From: Burkholderiales bacterium
GTDB taxonomy: Bacteria > Pseudomonadota > Gammaproteobacteria > Burkholderiales > Casimicrobiaceae
NCBI GenBank assembly: GCA_905339295.1
Contig: CAJPFI010000001.1
Location: forward strand, 26,909 to 90,908
Length of the DNA: 64,000 bases
Direction: 5' to 3'
In this document: one piece after another, positions 1-8,385 of the stretch
How the letters are laid out: every line of letters begins with the position of its first letter
Numbering within the stretch: the first letter of the stretch is position 1
Position numbers and translations under genes: made by a program
The notes under the pieces: model-generated
The model's input: the letters and a program-made list of their open reading frames with translations, nothing else
Databases searched by the model: none
What the model was told of the DNA's origin: nothing

Positions 1-1
1 C

Positions 2-544
2 GTGGTCCTGAACGCGCACCGGCCGGCGCGCTTCGTCGCGAAGTCCGAACTGGCGGACTGGCCGGTCGTCGGGCGCCTGATCCGCGGATCGGGAACGCTG
101 TTCATCGAGCGCGGGCGCCTGCGCGACACCGAGCGCATCAACCGCCGCGCGGCCGAAGTGCTCGCGTCGGGCGACGTGATCGCCGTGTTCCCCGAAGGGA
201 CGACGACCGACGGCAGCACGATGCTCAGGTTCCATGGCTCGCTGCTGCAGCCGGTCGTGGACGCCGAGGGCCACGTGCTTCCGGTCGCGATCCGCTATCA
301 CGACGGCGACGGCGTGCTGTCGCTCGCGCCCGAGTACGCGGGCGACACGAGCTTCGCGGCATCGTTCTGGCGCGTGTGCGGCGAGCGGCGACTGGCGGTC
401 GACCTGATCGCGGCGCCGGCGCTCGCCGCGCGCACGCGACATCGTCGCGACCTCGCGCGCGAGGCCGAGGACGCTATACGAGCGGCTTTGGCACGACGGG
501 ATGCCGCGACGGCACCTGGAACACGCGGCGGTCCGGCAACCTGA
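2..544 (+). CDS. 1-acyl-sn-glycerol-3-phosphate acyltransferase (PlsC/LPLAT family), 3' part
   Basis: This is the C-terminal 180 residues of a membrane-associated lysophospholipid acyltransferase that would esterify the second position of a glycerophospholipid precursor. The family's glycerol-phosphate-binding FPEGT motif is visible (FPEGTTTDG, near residue 64 of the visible part), with the upstream GTLFIERGR block and the downstream VLPVAIRY block in the usual order. The N-terminal NHxxxxD catalytic block lies outside the window, so the gene is cut by the window edge and the GTG at position 2 is not a real start. The 3' end overlaps the convergent apaH gene by 71 bp. Confidence 0.85.
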   Translation: MVLNAHRPARFVAKSELADWPVVGRLIRGSGTLFIERGRLRDTERINRRAAEVLASGDVIAVFPEGTTTDGSTMLRFHGSLLQPVVDAEGHVLPVAIRYHDGDGVLSLAPEYAGDTSFAASFWRVCGERRLAVDLIAAPALAARTRHRRDLAREAEDAIRAALARRDAATAPGTRGGPAT

Positions 545-1301
545 TCGCGGTCAGCGTCCCGCCCCACAGGCACGCCGAATCGAGCATCATCACGTTGGGC
601 GCGAGGTCGAGCTCGAGCGTCGACCAGTGCCCGGACACGATCGTCTCGGACGCGGTGCGCCGGTGGTCGTGCGCGAACCACGGACGGAAGCCCTCCGGTG
701 CGTGGGCGCGGCCGCGCTTCTCGCCGAACTCCATCCGCCCGTCGGCCGTGCAGAAGCGCAGTCGCGTGCACGCGTTGACGATCGCCCGGAGGCGATCGTC
801 GCCCTCGAGGTCGTCGCGCCACGTCGACGGATCGTCGCCGTAGAGCGCGCCCAGGAAGCGGCGGGCGTCGCTGCCCGCGAGCTTGGCCTCGACTTCGCCG
901 GACAGCCCGAGCGCATCCGCCGCGGTCCACGAGGGGAGCAGTCCGGCGTGCACCATCAGCAACCCGTCCTCGCGCACCACGAGTGGGCGCGCGGCGAGCC
1001 AGTCGAGCAGGTCGGCGCGGTCCGGCGCGCGCAGAACGTCGTCGAGCGTGTCGCTGCGATGCGGGGCGCGATGGCCCGCCGCCACGGTCAGGAGGTGCAG
1101 GTCGTGGTTGCCGAGGACGACGCGCGCGGCGTCGCCCAGCGCCTTGACCTCGCGCAGGATCGGCAGCGACCCGGGACCGCGGTTGACGAGGTCGCCGACC
1201 AGCCAGAGGCGATCGTTCGCGGGGGAGAAGCCGACGAGGTCGAGGAGTTGCACGAACTCGTCGTGACACCCCTGCAGGTCGCCGATCGCGTAGAGCGCCA
1301 T
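474..1301 (-). CDS. apaH: Symmetrical bis(5'-nucleosyl)-tetraphosphatase ApaH
   Basis: ApaH hydrolyses Ap4A to two ADP and can remove Np4 caps from RNA. The 275-residue product has the metallophosphatase signature in order: GDLQGC at 7-12, GDLVNRGP at 36-43 and GNHD at 64-67. Its length is normal for the family. The ATG at 1301 begins MALYAIGDLQGC, the expected N-terminus. A weak promoter can be drawn upstream on minus (TTGACG at 1339-1334, TCCATT at 1316-1311). The gene ends inside the convergent plsC-like gene, so the two 3' ends share 71 bp. It is divergent from rep. Confidence 0.95.
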   Translation of the reverse strand: MALYAIGDLQGCHDEFVQLLDLVGFSPANDRLWLVGDLVNRGPGSLPILREVKALGDAARVVLGNHDLHLLTVAAGHRAPHRSDTLDDVLRAPDRADLLDWLAARPLVVREDGLLMVHAGLLPSWTAADALGLSGEVEAKLAGSDARRFLGALYGDDPSTWRDDLEGDDRLRAIVNACTRLRFCTADGRMEFGEKRGRAHAPEGFRPWFAHDHRRTASETIVSGHWSTLELDLAPNVMMLDSACLWGGTLTAIRLPDRRVFQVPSRHPVVPKPLV

Positions 1302-1362
1302 GGCCGTGGGAATGGAATGGAGTTCGGCGCGCGCGTCAAGACTGCCGCGCGGGCGCGAGCGT

Positions 1363-1371
1363 TGCTAGGAT
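1363..1371 (+). promoter_or_regulatory. Candidate extended -10 promoter for rep
   Basis: TGCTAGGAT lies 78 bp before the rep start: an extended -10 (TGn) followed by TAGGAT. No -35 is evident at 16-18 bp. Very similar TGCTAGnnT boxes precede lpxC and two ligase genes in this window, which raises the likelihood that it is functional. Confidence 0.4.
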
Positions 1372-1449
1372 GCCGACCATTCTAGGGCCTGCCGGCGCGG
1401 CCAGGGCGCGAGTCCTCCGTCCGCGCCGGCAGCCCCGGCAACCCCACCG

Positions 1450-3468
1450 ATGTCGTTCCCGCTCAACCCCGAACAGGCCGCCGCGGTTCGCCGCAGCGAC
1501 GCGCCGATGCTCGTCCTCGCCGGCGCGGGCAGCGGCAAGACGCGCGTCATCACCGCGAAGATCGCGCACCTGGTCGCGCAGGGCGGCGATCCGTCGCGGC
1601 TGGTCGCGATCACGTTCACGAACAAGGCGGCGCGCGAGATGCGCGAGCGCGCGGACGCGCTGCTCGCCGGCGCCGGCCGCAGGGACGCCGCCGCGAAGGT
1701 CCGCGTCGCGACGTTCCACGCGCTCGGCCTCGCGATCATGCGCGCCGAAGCAAAGGCGCTGGGGCTGAAGCCGGGGTTCTCGGTGCTCGATCCGCAGGAT
1801 CTCGAGGGCATCGTCGCCGAGCTCGCTGCCACCGCCGACCGCGCACGCACGCGCAAGGCGCAGTGGAGGATCAGCCAGTGGAAGAACGCGCTCGCGACGC
1901 CGGCCGAGGCGCTCGCCGGGGCGAAGGACGCCGACGAGGCGATCGCGGCCCGGGCGTATGCGCGCTATGCCGACGCGCTCGCCGCCTACCAGGCGGTCGA
2001 CTTCGACGACCTGATCCGGTTGCCGGTCGAGCTGCTCGAGCGCGACGGCGAGGCACGCGGGCGCTGGCAGGCGAAGTGCGAGCACGTGCTGGTCGACGAG
2101 GTGCAGGACACCAACCCGCTGCAGTACCGCCTGTTCCGCGCTCTGGTCGGCGAGCGCGGGCGCTTCACCGCGGTCGGCGACGACGATCAGGCGATCTACG
2201 GCTGGCGCGGCGCGACGCTCGAGAACCTCGCGCAGCTGCCGCGCGACTATCCGGGCCTCGTCGTCGTCAAGCTCGAGCAGAACTACCGGTCGACCACGCG
2301 CATCCTCGCGTCGGCGAACGCGCTGATCGCGAACAACCCGAAGCTGCACGACAAGCGGCTGTGGAGCGACCGCGGGCACGGCGATGCGATCCGCGTCGTC
2401 GCCGCGCGCGACGAGGACGCCGAGGCCGGGATCGTCGCGTCGGCGATCTCGGCGCACCGCTTCGAGCACCGCGGCCGGTGGTCGGACTACGCGGTGCTCT
2501 ACCGCGGCAATCACCAGTCGCGCCCGCTCGAGGCGGCGCTGCGCGCGCAATCGATCCCGTACGAGGTGTCCGGCGGCCAGTCGTGGTTCGAGCGCGCCGA
2601 GATCAAGGACCTGGTCGCCTACCTGAGGCTCGTCGCCAACGAGGACGACGACCCGGCGTTCCTGCGCGCCGTCGCGGTGCCGAAGCGCGGCGTCGGGCAG
2701 GCGACGCTCGCGAAGCTCGCGGAGGCCGCCGCCGCGCGGGACGAGAGCCTCGCGGCGGCCGTGCGCGCGCCCGCATTCGCCGCGGTCGCGCATGCTCGCG
2801 CACACGCGACGCTCGTCGAATTCGTGGCCATGGTCGACCGGTTGCGCCACCGCGCGCCGCGCGAGCCGGCCGGGCGCCTGATCGACGACCTGCTGCGCGC
2901 GATCGGCTACGAGGACCACCTGCTCGCGACGTTCGACAAGCGCGAGGCGGCCGCGAAGATCGAGAGCGTGCGCGACTTCACCGGATGGCTCGCGCGGAAG
3001 GGCGAGGCCGACCGAAGGACGCTCGTCGAGCTGACGCAGGCGATTGCGCTGATCACGATGCTCGAGGGGCGCGACGGCGAGGACGCCGACGCCGTCCGGC
3101 TGTCGACGCTGCACGCGGCGAAGGGCCTCGAGTTCCCGCACGTGTTCCTCGTGGGGCTCGAGGAGGGCATCCTGCCGCATCGCGAGTCGGTCGAGGCCGG
3201 CACGATCGACGAGGAGCGCCGGCTGATGTACGTGGGGCTCACGCGCGCGGAACGCTCGCTGCACCTGTCGTTCTGCCGCACGCGCAAGCGGGCGGGCGGG
3301 CGAACGGACTGCACGCCCTCGCGCTTCCTCGCGGAGCTTGCGCAGGACGACCTGCGCTGGGCCGGGGCGCCGCTGCCGCCCGACGAGGCCGCGCGCGAGA
3401 AGGCGGCGGGGTCGGCGCGGCTGGCTGCGCTCAGGGCCGCGCTCGCGCGACCGGGTCCGACGCGATGA
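1450..3468 (+). CDS. rep: ATP-dependent DNA helicase Rep (UvrD/Rep superfamily I)
   Basis: This is a 3'-5' DNA helicase that helps replication forks through obstacles. The 672-residue protein shows Walker A AGAGSGKT at 24-31, the helicase motif II segment VDEVQDTN, GDDDQAIYGWRGA, QNYRST, and the C-terminal blocks TLHAAKGLEFPHVFLVG and YVGLTRAE. Features such as LIANNPK, YRGNHQSRPLE and the SGGQSWFERAEIKD block resemble Rep more than UvrD, and the length matches Rep (about 670) rather than UvrD (about 720). The ATG at 1450 gives MSFPLNPEQAAAV, a usual superfamily I start. It stands alone between divergent apaH and a convergent cytochrome gene. Confidence 0.93.
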   Translation: MSFPLNPEQAAAVRRSDAPMLVLAGAGSGKTRVITAKIAHLVAQGGDPSRLVAITFTNKAAREMRERADALLAGAGRRDAAAKVRVATFHALGLAIMRAEAKALGLKPGFSVLDPQDLEGIVAELAATADRARTRKAQWRISQWKNALATPAEALAGAKDADEAIAARAYARYADALAAYQAVDFDDLIRLPVELLERDGEARGRWQAKCEHVLVDEVQDTNPLQYRLFRALVGERGRFTAVGDDDQAIYGWRGATLENLAQLPRDYPGLVVVKLEQNYRSTTRILASANALIANNPKLHDKRLWSDRGHGDAIRVVAARDEDAEAGIVASAISAHRFEHRGRWSDYAVLYRGNHQSRPLEAALRAQSIPYEVSGGQSWFERAEIKDLVAYLRLVANEDDDPAFLRAVAVPKRGVGQATLAKLAEAAAARDESLAAAVRAPAFAAVAHARAHATLVEFVAMVDRLRHRAPREPAGRLIDDLLRAIGYEDHLLATFDKREAAAKIESVRDFTGWLARKGEADRRTLVELTQAIALITMLEGRDGEDADAVRLSTLHAAKGLEFPHVFLVGLEEGILPHRESVEAGTIDEERRLMYVGLTRAERSLHLSFCRTRKRAGGRTDCTPSRFLAELAQDDLRWAGAPLPPDEAAREKAAGSARLAALRAALARPGPTR

Positions 3469-3470
3469 GA

Positions 3471-3492
3471 AACGCGGCCCTCGGGCCGCGTT
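3471..3492. terminator. Bidirectional hairpin between rep and the cytochrome c gene
   Basis: Perfect 10-bp arms AACGCGGCCC / GGGCCGCGTT separated by 2 nt lie 2 bp after the rep stop and 23 bp after the stop of the convergent cytochrome gene. The A/T ends give AA..TT on both strands, but there is no long T tract, so intrinsic termination is plausible rather than certain. Confidence 0.55.
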
Positions 3493-3515
3493 CCGCCGTG
3501 GCTCGCCCGTCGCGG

Positions 3516-4118
3516 TTATTTCGCGGCAGCCGCCATGTAGTCGACGGCGGCCCTCACGTCGGCATCCGTCAACGCCATCGCGCCGCCCTTCGGCGGCATC
3601 ACGCCGCCCTTGCCGGTGAAACCCTTGATCGCGTGGTCGTAGAGCGTGTTCGCGCCCTGCGCGATGCGCGCGGACCACGCGCCCTTGTCGCCGAACTTCG
3701 GGGCGCCCGCGATGCCCATGCCGTGGCATGCGACGCATGCGGTGTCGTAGGTCTTCTTGCCGGCGTTCGCGGCAGGCGCCGCCGCGACAGCGGCGGGCGC
3801 GGCGGCGACCGCGACGGCCGCGGGCGCCGCCGCCGCGGGCGCCGCAGCGGGCGCAGCCGCGGACGCCGCAGCCGGAGTTGCAGCTGTCGCCGCTGCCGGT
3901 GCCGCGCCGGTCGTCGTGCCTGCGCCGATCTGCACGGTCCCGACCGGCGCGATGCGCGCGAGCACCGCGCTGTCGTCGCCGCCGCCCTGGGCGCCGCCGG
4001 TGACGAGCTGCGTGATCAGCACGATCAGCACGATCGGTACGACGAACGCGAGCACGACGACGATGATGAGCTGCTTCGGGGTCTTGATCGGGGAGCTGTG
4101 CGGGTCGTGGTCGGTCAT
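3516..4118 (-). CDS. Membrane-anchored class I c-type cytochrome (c5-like)
   Basis: A monohaem electron carrier facing the periplasm. The 200-residue product has one N-terminal transmembrane anchor (about residues 19-41), a long Ala/Pro linker (about 70-120), then a single cytochrome domain with the haem site CVACH and an axial-Met region GGVMPPKGG. The GxxxYxxxC-type start (GKKTYDTACVACH) and the C-terminal DVRAAVDYM helix are typical of cytochrome c5/c555. A good promoter lies upstream. Its redox partners are not in the window. The linker is almost only Ala, Pro, Val and Thr, so its length probably varies between relatives. Confidence 0.9.
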   Translation of the reverse strand: MTDHDPHSSPIKTPKQLIIVVVLAFVVPIVLIVLITQLVTGGAQGGGDDSAVLARIAPVGTVQIGAGTTTGAAPAAATAATPAAASAAAPAAAPAAAAPAAVAVAAAPAAVAAAPAANAGKKTYDTACVACHGMGIAGAPKFGDKGAWSARIAQGANTLYDHAIKGFTGKGGVMPPKGGAMALTDADVRAAVDYMAAAAK

Positions 4119-4174
4119 GGCAACGCGTCGGAGGCGGGCGGGGACGGCGCGCGGGGAACGGCGCCGAACGCGGC

Positions 4175-4202
4175 ATTATACCGGCCCGCTTCGGCCTGTC
4201 GC
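4175..4202 (-). promoter_or_regulatory. Sigma-70-type promoter of the cytochrome c gene
   Basis: On the minus strand a perfect -10 TATAAT (4180-4175) follows GCGACA (4202-4197, 4 of 6 to TTGACA) with 16 bp between. Transcription would start near 4168, giving a leader of about 50 nt before the ATG at 4118. Confidence 0.5.
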
Positions 4203-4219
4203 GCCTGCGGCGGTGTCGA

Positions 4220-4249
4220 TGGACGCTGCAGGGGGCGGACGGCTACAAT
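4220..4249 (+). promoter_or_regulatory. Promoter of tRNA-Arg(CCG)
   Basis: TGGACG (4220-4225, 4 of 6 to TTGACA) and TACAAT (4244-4249, 5 of 6 to TATAAT) are separated by 18 bp. The predicted start at about 4256 is only a few bases before the mature tRNA 5' end, which is common for tRNA genes. Confidence 0.5.
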
Positions 4250-4260
4250 ATCCGGTTCGC

Positions 4261-4337
4261 GCGCCCGTAGCTCAGTTGGATAGAGTATTGGTTTCCGAAG
4301 CCAAGGGTCACAGGTTCGAATCCTGTCGGGCGCGCCA
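4261..4337 (+). tRNA. tRNA-Arg, anticodon CCG
   Basis: The 77-nt gene folds into a complete cloverleaf. The acceptor stem GCGCCCG/CGGGCGC (4261-4267 with 4327-4333) has seven Watson-Crick pairs, and the T-loop TTCGAAT and CCA end (4335-4337) are encoded. The anticodon stem TTGGT/GCCAA encloses loop TTCCGAA, so the anticodon is CCG at 4295-4297, reading the CGG codon. Discriminator base is G. CGG is a common arginine codon in a genome this GC-rich. Confidence 0.97.
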
Positions 4338-4355
4338 GTTTCCTTCCCTCCGGCG

Positions 4356-4380
4356 CCGGAGCTCGCGAAACGGGCTCCGG
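4356..4380 (+). terminator. Candidate hairpin terminator after tRNA-Arg
   Basis: CCGGAGC (4356-4362) pairs with GCTCCGG (4374-4380) across an 11-nt loop, 18 bp after the tRNA. There is no T tract behind it, so it is a weak candidate. Confidence 0.35.
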
Positions 4381-4482
4381 TGGATGTCCCCCCGCCGCCC
4401 CGGGCCCGCCTCCAGACACCCGGCCCCGCTCGCGCGTCGCCCCGCGGCCTGCGCGACCGGGGCGTCGGTGCTCGGATAGCGC

Positions 4483-7400
4483 TCAGTCGTAGGATCGCCG
4501 GTAGGCGATGCCCACGCCGCTCGCGGTTCCGGCCTCGGCTCGCAGCGTGATCGAGCGAGTCAGCGCGTACTCGAGGCGAAGCGTGTTGGTCGCCACGGTG
4601 ATCCCCTGCTCGTAGACGAGCGACAGCCGCTCGGACAGGCGCTTGCCGAACGCGACGACGGGATTGGCGACGGCGGCGCCGCTTGCGTCAAGCGTCGTCC
4701 GGCTGCGAATCGACAGGTCGTCGAGACCGAGCCGGCGGGCGATCGAGGTTCCGAACGGTCTGCCGCCCGCGCCGAGCAGCGACGCGGAAGCCGCCGAGAT
4801 CGCGGCGAGATCCGCGCCGGTCGACCGTTCGAGTCCCTGCCCGGTGATGAGCCACGCGAGCTTCTCGCCGTCGGACACCGGCGGATTGGACACGAGCGTC
4901 ACGCGCGGCACGTTGACGCTGCCGGTGATCTCGATGCCGGCCTCGACGGCGGTATTCCTGCGCATCGCGACGATGTCGAGCGCGGGATTGTCGAGCGGGC
5001 CGTCGAACACCAGGCGCGCGCGATCACGGTCGAGGTCGAGGCGCTGGCCGTACGCGAAGTAGGTGCCGTCGACGGCGCTTATCGCGCCGCGTGCCTCGAG
5101 CCGCCCGTTCGGCGCGGTCGCGAGCGAAAGCCGGCCGCGCAGTTGCGCCTCCAGCCCCTCGCCGACGAACGAGAGCCGGTTGCCGAGGTCGACGTCGAGC
5201 GCGAGCGTGAGCGGTCCGCCGAGGCGGGCGTCGCGCGCCGGAGTCGCGGGCGCCGGACGACCCTTCACGACGACGTCGGTCGCGAGCGCCGTGCCGCGAC
5301 TGCGCTCGTATTCGACGTGGCCCTCGTCGATCCTGACCGCGCCCGCGACGTTCGCGCGCCCGTCCGCGAGCGCGAGCGTCCCCTCGCCGCTCGCGATCAG
5401 CCTGAGGTCGGGGCGATTGAACAGTCGGAGCCGGTCCGCGCGCCACGCGATGCTCGTGCCGAGTCCCTCGGGGTCGCCGGCGCGCCGCGCGCGGGCGAGC
5501 GTGCCGCTCGCACGGAACGTGCCCTCGCCGGCGCGAAACGCGAGTTCGTCCAGCGTGACCGCGCCGTCGTCGAGCCGCGCGGCGAACGTGCCCTGCGCGA
5601 AATGCATGCCCCACTGCGGCGCATCGAGGCGCAGCCCGCTTCCCGTGATCGTCCCCGAAAGGACCGGCGAGGCGAGCGTCCCGCGCGCGGCCAGGTCGGC
5701 GCGCAGGCGGCCGTCCGCGGTCGCGGTCGTTCCCAGCCATGGCTGGAGCAGCGCGAGCGACGGCCACTCGCCGACGAGCGTCGCATCGAGCGGCGCGTCG
5801 GGCGCGAGCGTCCCGGGCGCGGCGGTCGGCGAGCGCGCCAGCGCGAAGGCGAGCGTCGCGCTCCCGCCGAGCGCGGACGCGAGCCTCGCCTGGCCGTCGA
5901 CCGCGTCGTCGGCGAAGCGCACGTCGAGCTCGAGGCGCGTGAGACCGATCGACGTGCCGTCGCGCGCGGAGTCGGCGAGCGTGTCGATGCGCACGTCGCC
6001 GCGCTCGCGGTGGATCGCGAGCGTGCCGTCGAGGCGCGGCGAGGCCGTGATCGACCACGCGCCGCCCAGCGCGACGTCGGTCGAGAACGGCAGCGCGACG
6101 CCGGCGATGCGCGCGAACGCCGCCGCGGGGACGCCGGTGAACGCGCCGTGCGTCGTGACGCGGCCTTGCTCGATCGCGAGATCGTCGACGCGGAAGTCGC
6201 CGTCGGCGAAGCGAAGCCGGGCGTGCATGAGCGCGATCCGGCCCCGCCCGACCTCGAGCGCCGCAGGTCCCTCGAGACGCGCGTTCGCGGCACCGGACGA
6301 GCGAAGCGCCGTCACGTTTCCGCGCCAGCGCTGCGCGCCGACGTCGAACGCACCGGCGAGCGTCGCCTCGACGTCGCTGCCGGCGACTCTCGCGCGCACG
6401 TCCGCGCGGTGATCGGCCAGCGTGCCGCGCGCGGTGCCGGTCGCGCTCGCGAGCCGCATGCCCGCGGCCTCGACGTCGCGCGCGTCGACATCCAGCTCGA
6501 CCGGCCGCCGGTCGAGCTCGGCGCCCGCCCGTTGCGGCCACGCGATGCGCAGGTCGAGCCTCGCCGCGGCGAAGTCCGGACCCGCGCGCAGGCGCTCGCC
6601 CCGCAGTCTCGCTTCGATGCCGACGTCGCGCGGCGCGAGCATCGCCGTGCCCTTCGCGACCAGCCGCCCCTCGAGCGGCGCGGGCAGCCACGCCGCGAGC
6701 GGGGAAAGCGCCTCGAGGCGTGGCAGGTCGAGGTCGAAGGCGAGCGAGTCCCCGAGGCGTCCCGCATCGCCCTTCGCGATGACGCGCCCACCCGCGACGC
6801 GCGCGTCGACCGCGACGTCGCGCGCCTCGGTCGCGCTCACGCTGCCGCGCGCGGTGCCCGCGAGCGCGATGCCCGACCATTGCGAGCCGCCCGCGAGCGC
6901 GACGTCGACGCTCGCGCGCCAAGGCGACGCGAGCGCGCCGCTCGCGATCACGCGGCCGTCGAGCGAGCCCTCGGGAAAGTCGCCGAAGCGCGAAGGATCG
7001 AAGCGCGCGAGGGTGGCGTCCGCATCGAAGGCCAGCGTGCCGTCGAGCGCGATCGACCCGCTGCCGTCGAGTCGGGCGTTGCCCGCGACGGCGCGCAGCG
7101 ACGCGATCCTCACGCGGCCTCCGGCGAGCGTCGCGTCGAATGCCGCGGCGATGCCGCGCGTGCGGTCCGCGAGATCGCCGCGCACCCGTTGCGCTTGCTC
7201 GTCGAGGTCCGCGACCAGCGTGCCCGCGAGGCGCGTCGGCGACAGGCGCGAATGGACGCGCGCGAGGTCGAGGTCCGCGACGTCGAGCGTGCCGGAGACG
7301 GAGCGCCCGGCGGGTACGAGGACGACTCGGCCGCGTGCCGTGCCGCCGCCCTCGAGCGTGGCATGCAGGTCGTCGAGCGCGAGGGTGGCGCCGTCGGCCG

Positions 7401-8385
7401 CGAAGCGGGCGCGCAGTGCCGCCAGCGGCAGGCGGTTCGCGTCGATCGTGCCCGGCGCGCGGTTGGTCGCGTCGACGGTCCCCGCGTAGCCGCCGGGCGT
7501 CGGAACCGCGGTCACACGCGCCGTGATCGACGTTTCCGGCCATCGCGGATCGATCGCCGCGAGACGCGCGTCGGCGAGGTCGACGATCGCGCTGACCAGC
7601 GGTTGCTGCGCGAACGGTGCGAGCGTCGCCCTCGCGCGCGCCGACGCGCCGCGGGCACGGCCCGTCGCGTCGAGGGTGACCGAATCGAGCGTGCCGCCGA
7701 TCGAGGCCTGCGCGTCGATGCCGGCGAGATCGGCGTCGCCGGCGAACGCGACCGTGCCGGCCAGCGCGAACGGTCGCGTCGCGGCGAGCGTGACGTTCCC
7801 GGCGAGGCGACCGCGATCGGCCGCGAGCGCGAGGTCGACGAGCGCGTGCTCGGCGGCGCCACCCGTGTAGCCGAACGCGAGGCCGCGGACGTTCCCGGAC
7901 CGGGGTCCCAGCACCCAGTCGAGGCGCCCGACGGCGACGCGGCCGATCGTGACCGGGAACGGGAGCACGAGCGCGGCGGGCGGCTCGGTCGCCGCGTCGG
8001 AGCCCTTGATCGCGATCACGACGGTCTGCGCGCCGAGGCCCCTGATCGAGATGCGCCGCTGCAGGAGCGCGAACGGCGACCAGTCGAGCGCGACGTCGTG
8101 CGCCTCGGCCTGCGCTTCCGGTCCGTTCCACGCGATGCGCGCGACGCGCACCGTCGACAGCAGCGAACCGCGCGCGTCGTCGATGTCGAGCCGGCCATCG
8201 CTGCGCGCGATGACTTCGCGCACCGCGAGATCGAGCGCGGACTGCGTCCCTAGGAACGCGATCGTGGCGCCGGCCAGCGCGACGAGCGCGATCGCGGCCG
8301 CCAGCGTCGCGAGCCATGCGGCGCGGACCGCCCGGCGCCATGCCGGCCGGCGCGTCGCGTCGCGGCGGTCGGGCGCGCCGACCAT
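4483..8385 (-). CDS. tamB: Translocation and assembly module subunit TamB (DUF490)
   Basis: TamB spans the periplasm from an inner-membrane anchor and works with TamA in outer-membrane assembly and probably lipid transport. The 1300-residue product starts with one transmembrane helix (about residues 20-45, ending GATIAFLGTQSALD), continues as long beta-rich repeats of the AsmA/TamB type, and ends with the DUF490 block. That block contains the GEKLAWLITGQGLE segment and a C-terminal barrel-like strand region ending AYRRSYD. The ATG at 8385 overlaps the tamA stop as TGATG, so translation is probably coupled; a longer reading frame upstream is just an overlap with tamA. Length fits the family. 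Confidence 0.93.
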   Translation of the reverse strand: MVGAPDRRDATRRPAWRRAVRAAWLATLAAAIALVALAGATIAFLGTQSALDLAVREVIARSDGRLDIDDARGSLLSTVRVARIAWNGPEAQAEAHDVALDWSPFALLQRRISIRGLGAQTVVIAIKGSDAATEPPAALVLPFPVTIGRVAVGRLDWVLGPRSGNVRGLAFGYTGGAAEHALVDLALAADRGRLAGNVTLAATRPFALAGTVAFAGDADLAGIDAQASIGGTLDSVTLDATGRARGASARARATLAPFAQQPLVSAIVDLADARLAAIDPRWPETSITARVTAVPTPGGYAGTVDATNRAPGTIDANRLPLAALRARFAADGATLALDDLHATLEGGGTARGRVVLVPAGRSVSGTLDVADLDLARVHSRLSPTRLAGTLVADLDEQAQRVRGDLADRTRGIAAAFDATLAGGRVRIASLRAVAGNARLDGSGSIALDGTLAFDADATLARFDPSRFGDFPEGSLDGRVIASGALASPWRASVDVALAGGSQWSGIALAGTARGSVSATEARDVAVDARVAGGRVIAKGDAGRLGDSLAFDLDLPRLEALSPLAAWLPAPLEGRLVAKGTAMLAPRDVGIEARLRGERLRAGPDFAAARLDLRIAWPQRAGAELDRRPVELDVDARDVEAAGMRLASATGTARGTLADHRADVRARVAGSDVEATLAGAFDVGAQRWRGNVTALRSSGAANARLEGPAALEVGRGRIALMHARLRFADGDFRVDDLAIEQGRVTTHGAFTGVPAAAFARIAGVALPFSTDVALGGAWSITASPRLDGTLAIHRERGDVRIDTLADSARDGTSIGLTRLELDVRFADDAVDGQARLASALGGSATLAFALARSPTAAPGTLAPDAPLDATLVGEWPSLALLQPWLGTTATADGRLRADLAARGTLASPVLSGTITGSGLRLDAPQWGMHFAQGTFAARLDDGAVTLDELAFRAGEGTFRASGTLARARRAGDPEGLGTSIAWRADRLRLFNRPDLRLIASGEGTLALADGRANVAGAVRIDEGHVEYERSRGTALATDVVVKGRPAPATPARDARLGGPLTLALDVDLGNRLSFVGEGLEAQLRGRLSLATAPNGRLEARGAISAVDGTYFAYGQRLDLDRDRARLVFDGPLDNPALDIVAMRRNTAVEAGIEITGSVNVPRVTLVSNPPVSDGEKLAWLITGQGLERSTGADLAAISAASASLLGAGGRPFGTSIARRLGLDDLSIRSRTTLDASGAAVANPVVAFGKRLSERLSLVYEQGITVATNTLRLEYALTRSITLRAEAGTASGVGIAYRRSYD

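Noticed and set aside
3757..4000. Ala/Pro linker of the cytochrome as a tandem-repeat phase-variable tract
   Set aside because: Codons in the run vary and no exact nucleotide repeat long enough for slippage is present.
1336..4176. 946-codon minus-strand frame antisense to rep and the cytochrome region
   Set aside because: Arg/Pro/Ala-rich composition typical of the complement of high-GC coding DNA. It shows no motif and it covers well-supported genes.
5143..8253. 1036-codon plus-strand frame opposite tamB
   Set aside because: Shadow of tamB: low complexity, extreme Arg and Glu content, no domain.
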